Shown one piece after another: positions 22,232-30,647 of a stretch of DNA of 64,000 nt; positions within the stretch are counted from its first letter, which is position 1, and each line of letters begins with the position of its first letter. The notes beneath the pieces are model-generated. The model had not been told where the DNA came from. It saw only the letters and a list, made by a program, of their open reading frames with translations, and did not search any database. Origin of the DNA: Moesziomyces globuligerus (Eukaryota; Basidiomycota; Ustilaginomycetes; Ustilaginales; Ustilaginaceae); the NCBI GenBank assembly GCA_030849465.1, contig JARVLF010000012.1:558001-622000 (forward strand), read 5' to 3'. The translations under genes were made by a program, and so were the position numbers.

Positions 22232-22801
22232 TCAGTAGTACTCTGGCTGGCGCATGACGACGGTGTCATCGCCATCAGCCGACTCGGACGGAGCTGCGCC
22301 CTCGTTGTAGTAGTACTGGCCCTGGCCGTCGGCGCCGTAGGCATCCTGCATGTCGATCGGATACGCGTCCATGCCCGCCCCCGCGGCGGCCATGGCCTCC
22401 GCCTCTGCCATCTCTGCCTGCTCCTGCACCGTAGCCCATACGGATGCCTTGTACAGTGTCAGGACCAAGCCCATCTTGCGCTCGAGGACGCGCATCTGCG
22501 TGAGCAGGTCGGCGTGCGCCGCGGACGACGAGAGGATCGTCGAGAGCGCAGCAACCTGATTTAAAATGTGGCATCACAAGCGGGCGGTACATTGTCAGCG
22601 ATACGATTGGAGAGGAGGAATAATGGAGACTTGGAATGTGGTGCTTACGCGTCGGATGGTGTCAGCGAGGCGAGCATATTCGCCGAGGAGTTCCTGCTCG
22701 TGTTCCGAGAGCGCGCGGTTGCCGGTGTAGGGGTTGACGTAGGGCTTGGGCGCGGTGGGCAGCGCAGCGACCTGGTCGAGCACCTCTTGGATCGTGGCCA
22801 T
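22232..22801 (-). CDS. DAD3: DASH/Dam1 complex subunit Dad3
   Basis: There are two exons, 22649-22801 and 22232-22555, joined in phase 0 across a 93-bp intron (GTAAGC..AATCAG); the product is 158 residues. The N-terminal half reads NPYTGNRALSEHEQELLGEY then ARLADTIRRVAALSTIL, and the next helix has LERKMGLVLTLYKASVWA, the conserved Dad3 pattern. The DASH ring couples kinetochores to microtubule plus ends. The C-terminal 55 residues (Ala/Asp/Tyr-rich, ending QPEYY) extend beyond the core family length of about 90-100 residues. It is divergent from the acidic protein at 23246, sharing a 444-bp promoter region. Confidence 0.85.
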
Positions 22802-23245
22802 GGTTGCCGTGAGTGGTGTGCGTGTGTGGGCTGGGTGCTGAATGGGAAGAGAAGATGATAGTGGTGGTGGTGGTGATGACGGCGGTGATGGTGTCCGAGG
22901 CGCGACTTTTGCGAGGACCAACACTCGGCGCAGAGAACAACAACACTGCCCAGGTGCCGAGCGCGGGTACGCAAAGTGAAAACCCACACGCGTCTCGATG
23001 GTGAGCCTTTGACGCGCGTCAACCCACAGTGCAGAGGTGGTCTAACACATTGAATGCCGAAATTCCAGAGATCCGATTTCCGTCTTGTTGGCGAGCAGTG
23101 TTGGACGGCCACACGCAGTGGAGGCAACAGAACCCTGCAGCCAACACTCAGTCAACCACCATCCCAGCCTCGTTCAGCCGACATGCTACTCTGCCAACCA
23201 CACAGCTGACCAGGCAGTCCCAGCACACCGTGGCATCCGCACACC
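22802..23245. promoter_or_regulatory. Bidirectional promoter region DAD3 / acidic protein
   Basis: 444 bp between two divergent start codons. It contains a GGTGGTGGTGATGACGGCGG tract just upstream of DAD3. No TATA box was recognised. Confidence 0.5.
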
Positions 23246-25324
23246 ATGGCGTCCGATGTCTTCTACAATCGCCTCCCCTACACGCAGCGACGTTCGGTCG
23301 CACCACCCCACCACGACCTCGCCTCTACATCCCGCCCTGCGGTCTCGAACCCATCCAGAACCGTCGGCACAACTCGGTCCGGCGGCGCACTCACCTTTCC
23401 CCCTCTCTACCTCGATCCAGTCGAGCCGCTAGCCTCGCACGACCCATCCGCGCACCCCGCCAGCTTCATCCTCGGCTCCACCTTCTATCACCACCCAGAA
23501 CTCAACGCACTCGTCTCCAACCACCTCGTCGACGCGTCGGCCAACGCTCCCGACGGCGCCTCTGCCGCAGGTCATGCGTTCCTCAACACCATCTTCGCAA
23601 ACCGCGACCACGCTGCCGACGACGATTCGGACACCGAAGACGCGGCCGCCGCCGCCGATGCGGCGCTCGCCGTGCCCCGGCCCAAACTCACCGCCGAGTT
23701 CGTCGCTCTCAATGAAGATCTCGTGCCCGCATCGCTAGACATGCACGGCGACATGCTGCCCGCAGATCAGCATCCGTCGTATCCCTTTGGCAATCTCTTT
23801 GGCCCGCTCGGCGGCGCCATCCCAGCCGACAGCGCCATCGTCGGCGGTGCACACGCGCCGTCGGCTTCGCTCGCCGTCGGCTTGGGCGATGCTGCCGCTC
23901 AGCTCGGACTCAACTTTGGCGGCGGGCTGCACGGCGTCATGAACCTCGGCCAGGCGAGCCACGGCAGGCGCGGCGCGCTCAACAATGCGTGGAATCCGTC
24001 GCTCAACCGCGCATCCCGTTCCAAGCTCGTCGGGGCTGCCGGCGCCGCTGTGCGCTGGAACGCGTACGAGGACGAGCCCGATGCGCGTGCGGGGGGGGAT
24101 GCCAGCGCAAAGCGGCCGACACAGGCAGTGGTGCTGCGCGCGGCAAAGAAGCTCGATCTCTCGCCCAGCTTGCTCTTCCGCACGGGCACGAGCACCGTGT
24201 TGGCGGCGCCGCATTGGCCGTTCCACCGCCACGGGCCTGGCGCCACATCGTATGCGGCGCTGCTCCGGCCGAGCTCCAACATCTACGGCACGAGTCCGGC
24301 GAGCCAAGCAGTGGCCGCCACCCTAGGCGGCTTGCCCGCCTCGGCCAACATCGTCGGAGAGGTGTGGTCGGATCTGGCGCTCGAGCAGCTCCTGCCCGTA
24401 CGCATCGGCGAGACCTCGGCGGTGCGCCACCTCGACGGCGACGACGACGAGGTGGAAGCGGACGAGGCGGGTGAGAAGCGCGGGAGGAAGCGCAGGAGGT
24501 CCGAGGCCGAGCAGGCGGATGCGGTGTTCGCCCGCCGCGCAGCGGCGATGGAGGCGGATCCGCTCGACTTGCTCGGGCCGGTGTCGCGCGAGATTCGTGG
24601 CCAGGCTGCGGTTCCGTGGGGCACAGTGACGAGCGAGGCGGCGCGTACAAGACCGGATGGAAGGCCAAGAAGGCGAAGGAGGCCGGTGGCGTACTCGGAC
24701 CAGTCGGAAGACGAGGCGGACGAGGCGGAGCACGACGATCCTGAGCGAGGCTATGCGCACCGCGATCGCGTCCGGTATAGCTTTGCGCTGCCGCCTGCGA
24801 CGTATACATGGACCGAAGCGGCTGAGGAGGAGGACGCGGGCGCGGTCGAGCACGAGCTGCACGGCGAGCCGGACGGGATCGGATTCCGGACGGCCAAGCG
24901 TATCTTTGTCGCCGAAGAGCGCGATCGCCTGCTCCCGCCCCTGGCGTCGCGCAGCATCGAGGCGTACCGCGTCCGCAGTGTGCGTGCCAACCAAGGCCTC
25001 GTGCCGCGGCCGCCGTGGTCCTGGTCGCACGGCTCGGTAGCCGACCACGAAGCGGACCAAAGCACGGGCGCGAACCTGTCAGTGTCGACCTCGCATCCTT
25101 CGGAACTACACACCACCGCCGAGGCGCTGCCGACGGACGAACACGAGTGGCAGCACGACGACGAGATCCAAGAGGACGAGGACGAGGACGAGGATGAGGA
25201 TGAGGAGGCGCAGATCCAGCGCGCGCTGCTCATGCAGTACGAGCAGGCCCAGCAGGCGTCCGGTCAAGAGTACAGCGAGGCGGAACACTCTCACGACGAC
25301 GACGACGTCGATTCGTTCGACTGA
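23246..25324 (+). CDS. Unrecognised acidic, probably nuclear protein
   Basis: This single-exon gene encodes 692 residues from the ATG at 23246. No known domain was recognised. An N-terminal part rich in Ala/His is followed by three regions that look folded (about 50-90, 150-240 and 270-390). Two basic clusters, KRGRKRRR and RPRRRRRPV, could be nuclear localisation signals. An ordered patch follows (GIGFRTAKRIFVAEERDRLL to SIEAYRVRSVRANQGL). The C-terminus is acidic (DEDEDEDEDEEAQIQRAL) with a potential coiled coil, ending in DDDDVDSFD. Good GC3 usage supports a real gene. A chromatin or transcription role is only a guess from composition. Confidence 0.75.
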   Translation: MASDVFYNRLPYTQRRSVAPPHHDLASTSRPAVSNPSRTVGTTRSGGALTFPPLYLDPVEPLASHDPSAHPASFILGSTFYHHPELNALVSNHLVDASANAPDGASAAGHAFLNTIFANRDHAADDDSDTEDAAAAADAALAVPRPKLTAEFVALNEDLVPASLDMHGDMLPADQHPSYPFGNLFGPLGGAIPADSAIVGGAHAPSASLAVGLGDAAAQLGLNFGGGLHGVMNLGQASHGRRGALNNAWNPSLNRASRSKLVGAAGAAVRWNAYEDEPDARAGGDASAKRPTQAVVLRAAKKLDLSPSLLFRTGTSTVLAAPHWPFHRHGPGATSYAALLRPSSNIYGTSPASQAVAATLGGLPASANIVGEVWSDLALEQLLPVRIGETSAVRHLDGDDDEVEADEAGEKRGRKRRRSEAEQADAVFARRAAAMEADPLDLLGPVSREIRGQAAVPWGTVTSEAARTRPDGRPRRRRRPVAYSDQSEDEADEAEHDDPERGYAHRDRVRYSFALPPATYTWTEAAEEEDAGAVEHELHGEPDGIGFRTAKRIFVAEERDRLLPPLASRSIEAYRVRSVRANQGLVPRPPWSWSHGSVADHEADQSTGANLSVSTSHPSELHTTAEALPTDEHEWQHDDEIQEDEDEDEDEDEEAQIQRALLMQYEQAQQASGQEYSEAEHSHDDDDVDSFD

Positions 25325-25396
25325 AGCTTTTCACACGCATGCAATCACGATGCATTGTTTCGATTCCGAGAGTGCATGCAGCAGGGCCTCAAGTGT

Positions 25397-26368
25397 CTAC
25401 TTTCCGCCGCGGAAGGCGTGGTAGGGGCTAGCCTGGTTGACGGGGAAGACGAGGCTCTCTGCAATGTTGACGTGCGCTGGCCTGTTGGCCGCCCACACGA
25501 TCTCCTCTGCAATGTCCTCGGGCGTCAGCGGCTGGAGGCCCTGGTACACCTTGTCCGCGGCGTTCTTGTCGCCCCTGAACCTGGTGACCGAGAAGTCGGT
25601 CTCGACCATGCCTGGCTGGATCTCGGTGACGCGGATGGGCGTGTCGACGAGCTCCTTGAGGAGGGCCGAGGTGAAGGCGTTGACGGCGAACTTGGTGGCG
25701 CAGTAGATGCTGCCGCCGGGATAGCCCTCTCTGCCGGCGATGGAGCCGAGGTTGATGATGTGGCCGGCGTTGCGCTTCTTGAACTCGCGGACAAAGAGCT
25801 GGGTGAGGTGGATGAGGCCGCGCACGTTGGTGTCGAGCATGACGTCGATCTCGTCGGCGTCGATCTCGCCCACCTTGTCCGTGCCGAGCACCAGGCCGGC
25901 GTTGTTGACGAGGATGTCGATGTGCTTGGCCCAGTCGGGTAGGCTGGCGAGCAGGCCGTCGAGCTGGGCGCGGTCGCGCATGTCGAGCGTGATGGCGGCA
26001 AAGTTGCCTCCCGCACCCGTCTGGCCCTGTTGGTTGGCGAGCGAACACTCGGTCGCAGCCTGCGAGAGCGCATCGGCACGTCGCGCCGTCAGCACAACGT
26101 TGCAGCCAGCGCGTGCAAAGAGGATCGCCGCGGCCTTGCCGATTCCGCCCGAGGCGCCCGTGATGAGCACGGTCTTGTTGTGAAGCCGCTGCGTGGGGAA
26201 GACGGTCGTCATACTCGGAAAGATCTGCGGAGGCGTGGATGCGGTGCGAGCGGCGAGGCAAGTGGTAAAGGCGCGAGAGGCAAGCGCAGGCGAGCGGTGC
26301 ACAAGTGGTCGAAGAGGGAGCAGGGAACTTCGGACGGCACAGGTTCGTGTGATAGCAGAGAACAACAT
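25397..26368 (-). CDS. NADP-dependent short-chain dehydrogenase (YMR226C/YdfG type)
   Basis: This single-exon gene encodes 323 residues. The Rossmann motif TGASGGIG is at 70-77 and NNAG at 155-158. Catalytic Ser209 lies in LGSIAG and Tyr222/Lys226 in IYCATK. The sequence QPGMVETDFSVTRFRGD and the C-terminal half match the 3-hydroxy acid/serine dehydrogenase subgroup of classical SDRs. The arginine-rich, acid-free first 41 residues look like a mitochondrial presequence; a second ATG at residue 53 (26210-26212) would give a cytosolic form that starts just before the fold. Expected activity is NADP-linked oxidation of small beta-hydroxy acids, inferred from family. Confidence 0.87.
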   Translation of the reverse strand: MLFSAITRTCAVRSSLLPLRPLVHRSPALASRAFTTCLAARTASTPPQIFPSMTTVFPTQRLHNKTVLITGASGGIGKAAAILFARAGCNVVLTARRADALSQAATECSLANQQGQTGAGGNFAAITLDMRDRAQLDGLLASLPDWAKHIDILVNNAGLVLGTDKVGEIDADEIDVMLDTNVRGLIHLTQLFVREFKKRNAGHIINLGSIAGREGYPGGSIYCATKFAVNAFTSALLKELVDTPIRVTEIQPGMVETDFSVTRFRGDKNAADKVYQGLQPLTPEDIAEEIVWAANRPAHVNIAESLVFPVNQASPYHAFRGGK

Positions 26369-26684
26369 GCGATGCTGGCCAAAGGATAGAGAGAAGGGGT
26401 GAGTGTGGATGGACGAAGAACTCGCCCACCCTGATTACCCGTAATCGCCTCGAAAACAGCCGCTCCGGGCCGAACTGACGGTCTGTGCACACTTCAAAGC
26501 TGCCTCTGACCGCACTCTGCAGCAGCTGCAGCTCTCAACTCTCACAAGCACCAATTTCGCACAGCCGAGCCCCACCGCCATGCTCGAGCCTCCCACATCA
26601 ATTACTCGCAACGCCGCCCACTCAAAGCACCTGGATGGTATGGATATGATTGTGTTCGCGACCCTGCTGCTGCCGCTGCCGTTG
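26369..26684. other. Intergenic, SDR promoter
   Basis: 316 bp between the stop of the OHCU decarboxylase gene and the SDR start, both on the minus strand. No distinct element was seen. Confidence 0.4.
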
Positions 26685-28444
26685 CTACTGGACCGGAGCC
26701 GATCTGAGCTCCTTGGCCATCTGCGCCTCGCGACCGCTGAGCAGACCCTGTGCATCCGACGACGACTGTGCCTCGCCCACCACATCGCTCAGATCCTCCA
26801 CCTCGCCCACGGCCTCGGCCGCATCGTCGCCCTCGCCCTCGCCGTCGTCTTCGCCCACCTCGTCAATGACAAACGCAGGCCTTTCCTGCAGTAGCGCCTC
26901 TTGCGCCGCCCGCAACGCCTCGGCCGCCGCTTTAGGCCCCGCCATGGACAGGTCCGTGCCGCGCAGACTCACGCGTTTGTCCGCCTTGGACGTCGGCGCT
27001 TGCTTCTCCAAGGTCCTGCCACGCGACTCGTCCGACGATGCGGCGGATGTTGATGGTTCTTGCTCCTCTGCTGCTGCTTCTTTGAGATCCTGCGTCGAGG
27101 GCGTGCGTGCGGGTACGCGCAGCGCATTGAACAGACGGTTGCCGAGCGTCGACTTGCGCTCGTCGGCCGCTCTTTTGCGCTCCAGCGCCTCCTTCTCGCG
27201 CAGCTCCTGCGTGTCCATCTTGCCTCCGTCCAATGTCGAATTGCGTCCGAACGAGGCCCGTGGTCCTGTGACAGTATGCGTCTGGAGCCGCTGGCCGACC
27301 TGATCCGCCAGCTGGTTCATCTTGGCCTTGCCCTCCTCGCCAAGGAGATTGCCCAGGAAGCCGACGACCTTGCCCCTCGTACCCGTCGTAACGTCGCGGC
27401 TATAGGTGGCTTCGCTCGTGCTGCCCTCCTTGCTGGCTCCGGGCACTGCCCTTGGCGCGCCGGGCAGCGTGGGTGCGGTGTGCCACGCGTAGGCGCCGCC
27501 GCTCTGTGAGCGCTCGACGGGTTCGAGGTAGAAGGATTCGGCGAGGTCGGATTTGAAGAAGGATTCGAGCACGGGGGAAGAAAGCACGAGCATGCGGAAC
27601 GAAGCGAGTGATAAGAACGGCACGTCCTGTCCGATGGTCGCATCGGACGCCTGGCCGCCCTCCTTGGCCGGCGCGGGCGTCGCCGAGGAGGAGCCGGCGC
27701 CCTGCTTGGAGTCCTCACCATCTTCATTGCTGCCTGCGGTTGTATTGTTCTCGGCGTTCAGCTTGCCAGCGCGGTCGAGGGCGATCTCCCATAGCGCATC
27801 CGAGGCCCGATCGAGCTCGGACTGCCATTCGTCAGTGTCCTGGCTGCGCACCTCGTCCTTGGGCAGATCCGACGCCTTGTCTAGCCCGGCCACCTTGTCT
27901 CCGAGCAGCTGTGCGATCTCGTCCGCCACGGCAGCCCTGGATCGGCCAGCTACGTAGGTGACGAAGCGCAGGCCCGGGTATTTGGCCTCGTAGATTGCAT
28001 TGAGCCGCGCGAGCTCTGTTGGTACACTGAATGTCAGTCCGGATGCTCGCTGCTGGTATGGGCAATATCGCGATTCAACTTACTCTCGAGAGTGGCAGGG
28101 TCGACTTGACCGCCCTTCATCTGTTCTTTGCGGCTCTCCTCGCTGAGTTCCGAGGTGGGTGCGTTGAGTGGAGCGCCGATGCGTGGATGGCCGCCGATGA
28201 ATTTGGCGCGGCGCTCGACGGGCCAACCGGGGTCCTCATCGATGCAGAAGCGCGCCACATCCAGCAAGCCCTCGTACGACTCTGGGCGCGAGTCTTCGGG
28301 CAGGTCGGCGATGGCAGCGGCGGATTGCGAGGCGAGATCCGGGAGCAGCTCGCGTGGGCATTCGAGCAAGCGCAGCAGGATGGGCGAGAGCTGCTCTGGC
28401 GTAGCCGAGGGGATGAGCCCCGCCGCGATGATCGGTGCACCCAT
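26685..28444 (-). CDS. OHCU decarboxylase with long C-terminal extension
   Basis: Exons are 28084-28444 and 26685-28015. The 68-bp intron (GTAAGT..CCAACAG) joins ATLE to KLARLNAIYEAKYPG in frame; the product is 563 residues. The first ~210 residues are the 2-oxo-4-hydroxy-4-carboxy-5-ureidoimidazoline decarboxylase domain, with KFIGGHPRIGAP (catalytic His86), then LRFVTYVAGRSRAAV and the terminal helix DEWQSELDRASDALWEIALD. This enzyme acts after urate oxidase in purine catabolism toward S-allantoin. The remaining ~350 residues are unusual for the family: an ordered patch LSLASFRMLVLSSPVLESFF, then charged Ala/Glu/Ser-rich low complexity. The extension is in the same open frame with good codon use, so it is not a separate gene. 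The splice acceptor at CCAACAG was chosen because TTCAG breaks the frame. Confidence 0.82.
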
Positions 28445-28820
28445 CGATGCGATTTGTCGTCGAAACGATGGTGGAGTAGGTGGTGGTGGTGATGGATGAG
28501 CGAGGTGACAGCGGCAGGGCTGGGATGGCAACTCGAGAGAGGGAGAGAGAGCAACACCCTCTCGAGCTGTGCCGGAGCTGAGTGACACTCTCGAGGCGTG
28601 GGCTCAAATGCACGGACACACTCTCTCGGACTCTTTCCGATAAGTTGGCTGCGCTGCTGCGCCATTCACATTCACATTCGGCTTTGGCCGCGTCGCTTTT
28701 CTCGCGCGAAAAGGATGCGCGTCCAGGAAGACTCGAGGAGTGGCAGAGGCCACGGCCAAGTGCATCGAGACCAACACATCTCTACTCCACTCACCATCAT
28801 CTCTTGCAAACACACGCGCC
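28445..28820. promoter_or_regulatory. Bidirectional promoter region OHCU decarboxylase / prefoldin 3
   Basis: 376 bp between divergent start codons, with a GAGAGAGGGAGAGAGAG purine tract near 28533. No TATA box was recognised. Confidence 0.5.
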
Positions 28821-29600
28821 ATGTCGTCCGCATCGGCCGCCATCGCTGGGCCCTCCCAGACAAAAGTCGAAACCAACTCTCGCGGCATCCCCCATGCACC
28901 CTTCATCGTAAGTCTTCCCTATCGACCGTCATCTTCGCACCTTGTCGGTATCGCTGACCCATGCTTTGCTTCGGATCTGCAGTCCAATGTGCAAGAATAC
29001 CTCGGTGGACCCGATGAGGAGGTCGAGCCGACACTCAAAAAGTTTCAGGAGACCATGTCCAAGTACAAGTTCATGGAGCTCAACACTGCGCAGCGCCGCC
29101 GCGGCCTCGAAGACAAGATCCCCGACATCCGCAAAACGCTCCAGATGGTCAACTTTCTGAAGCAAAAGAAGGAAGATCCAGAAGCGATACAGACCACCTT
29201 CGAGCTCAACGACACGCTCTATGCCAAGGCTCAGCTCGATCCCGTCGACACCGTCCATCTCTGGCTTGGCGTGAGTCCGCATCCCGCGTCGCGAAGCCCA
29301 AATGGCCTTTCCACTGACCTTTTTTTCCTCTCTTTGCTGGTTCAGGCCAATGTGATGCTGGAATATCCATTAGAGGAGGCGATCTCGCTGCTGTCTGCCA
29401 AGCTCTCCAGCGCCGAAAAGTCGCTGGCGACGTCAAAGGAGGACCTCGACTTTCTGCGCGAGCAGATCACCATCATGGAGGTCAACACGGCGCGCGTGCA
29501 CAACTGGGACGTCAAGCGCCGCCGCGAGCGCAGAGAACTGCTCGAGAGCAAGGGCATCAACCCGGACGCGAACGACGACAGCGCGTCCCAGGCGTCGTGA
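28821..29600 (+). CDS. PAC10: Prefoldin subunit 3
   Basis: There are three exons, 28821-28907, 28983-29270 and 29346-29600; both introns are 75 bp, GTAAGT/GTGAGT to CAG, phase 0. The product is 209 residues from the ATG at 28821. Typical VBP1/Pac10 text is GIPHAPFI, then a long coiled coil (NVQEYLGGPDEEVEPTLKKF and QRRRGLEDKIPDIRKTLQMV), the beta-hairpin TFELNDTLYAKAQLDPVDTV followed by HLWLGANVMLEYPLEEA, and the second coiled coil ending NWDVKRRR. Prefoldin passes unfolded actin and tubulin to the CCT chaperonin in the cytosol. The Siw14-like gene starts 97 bp downstream on the same strand. Confidence 0.92.
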   Translation: MSSASAAIAGPSQTKVETNSRGIPHAPFIVSLPYRPSSSHLVGIADPCFASDLQSNVQEYLGGPDEEVEPTLKKFQETMSKYKFMELNTAQRRRGLEDKIPDIRKTLQMVNFLKQKKEDPEAIQTTFELNDTLYAKAQLDPVDTVHLWLGVSPHPASRSPNGLSTDLFFLSLLVQANVMLEYPLEEAISLLSAKLSSAEKSLATSKEDLDFLREQITIMEVNTARVHNWDVKRRRERRELLESKGINPDANDDSASQAS

Positions 29601-29697
29601 GTCTCCGGTCCGTCCCCAACTCCATTGTACCATACCGCACCAACGGCCAATCCACTTCTGTGCATGTTGTACCAGCCGAGAGCCATGACTGAAGCCC

Positions 29698-30594
29698 ATG
29701 CTTGCTCTTGCCATTTTTTGCGTCGGACCGGTCAGCACGTGGCTCAAGCACGATCGCGATGTGCCAGCGAGCTCTTTGCGGACGCCGCGTGAAGAAGCCA
29801 AGCATGAGGCGAGAGAGGCGAAGCAAGCAGAGCCGTCAGCAGAGGTGCAACGGAATGGGGCGGACGAGGTTGCAGAAGCCAAGTCGCAGGAGGTGACAGA
29901 GCAGACCTCAGTGCAAGGCAAGCCGGCAACGGATGCGAGCGAAGCCAGGACAGCGGAGGACGCGACACGGTCCGAGCCCGCTGCGAATCTCGAGCAGAAG
30001 GCCGAATCACGGCGTCCAGACGAGGTTGGACCTGCACTCGGCAGCAACATGGCAGCTGGGGCGGTAGTGGACCGGTCGAGCCTGCCCGCGTCGCTCGGTG
30101 TGCCGATGAGTGATGCCTCGTCGTCCACCGCTCTGGTCGTTCCGCCGCTCAACTTCTCGATGGTTTCGCGCGGCATCTACCGGTCTGGCCATCCGAACGA
30201 GCGCAACTTTGAATTCCTGCGTCGGCTCAACCTCAAAAGCGTCATGTATCTCGGCACGGAGGACTACCGCTCCAACATGACCACCTGGACCGCCTCGCAG
30301 GGCATCCGCACCTTCCACCTTCGTCTGGCGATCAACAAGGAGCCCACGGCCGAGATGGACGAGGCCGACGTCGTGCGTGCGCTGCAGCTCATCCTCCAGC
30401 CTGCCAACTGGCCCATCCTCATCCACTGCAACAAGGGCAAGTACCGCGTAGGTTGCATCGTAGGCCTCCTCCGCCGTCTCCAGGGCTGGAGCCACACGAG
30501 CATCTTTGAGGAGTATACGCGCTTCGCCGGCACCAAGATCAGCGATCTCGAGTTCATCGAGGTCTTTGACCTCGCCAGAGTCTCGCTCACCTGA
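29698..30594 (+). CDS. Siw14/OCA-type atypical dual-specificity phosphatase
   Basis: This single exon encodes 298 residues. The catalytic domain spans about 148-295: FSMVSRGIYRSGHPNERNFE, LNLKSVMYLG, then the P-loop IHCNKGKYRVGC with Cys244 and Arg250 (HCxxGKxRxG), and QGWSHTSIFEEYTRFAG. This is the signature of the plant-and-fungi Siw14/Oca family, which hydrolyses inositol pyrophosphates. The N-terminal 140 residues are Ala/Glu/Lys-rich and disordered. The first 16 residues are hydrophobic (MLALAIFCVGPVSTWL), which could be a weak membrane anchor or a sign that the true start is different; the ATG at 29698 is the first in frame. Confidence 0.85.
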   Translation: MLALAIFCVGPVSTWLKHDRDVPASSLRTPREEAKHEAREAKQAEPSAEVQRNGADEVAEAKSQEVTEQTSVQGKPATDASEARTAEDATRSEPAANLEQKAESRRPDEVGPALGSNMAAGAVVDRSSLPASLGVPMSDASSSTALVVPPLNFSMVSRGIYRSGHPNERNFEFLRRLNLKSVMYLGTEDYRSNMTTWTASQGIRTFHLRLAINKEPTAEMDEADVVRALQLILQPANWPILIHCNKGKYRVGCIVGLLRRLQGWSHTSIFEEYTRFAGTKISDLEFIEVFDLARVSLT

Positions 30595-30647
30595 TATCAG
30601 CAATTTGCCATGGCAAACATTGGGGAAATGCTTGTGCAGAGTGGGAT

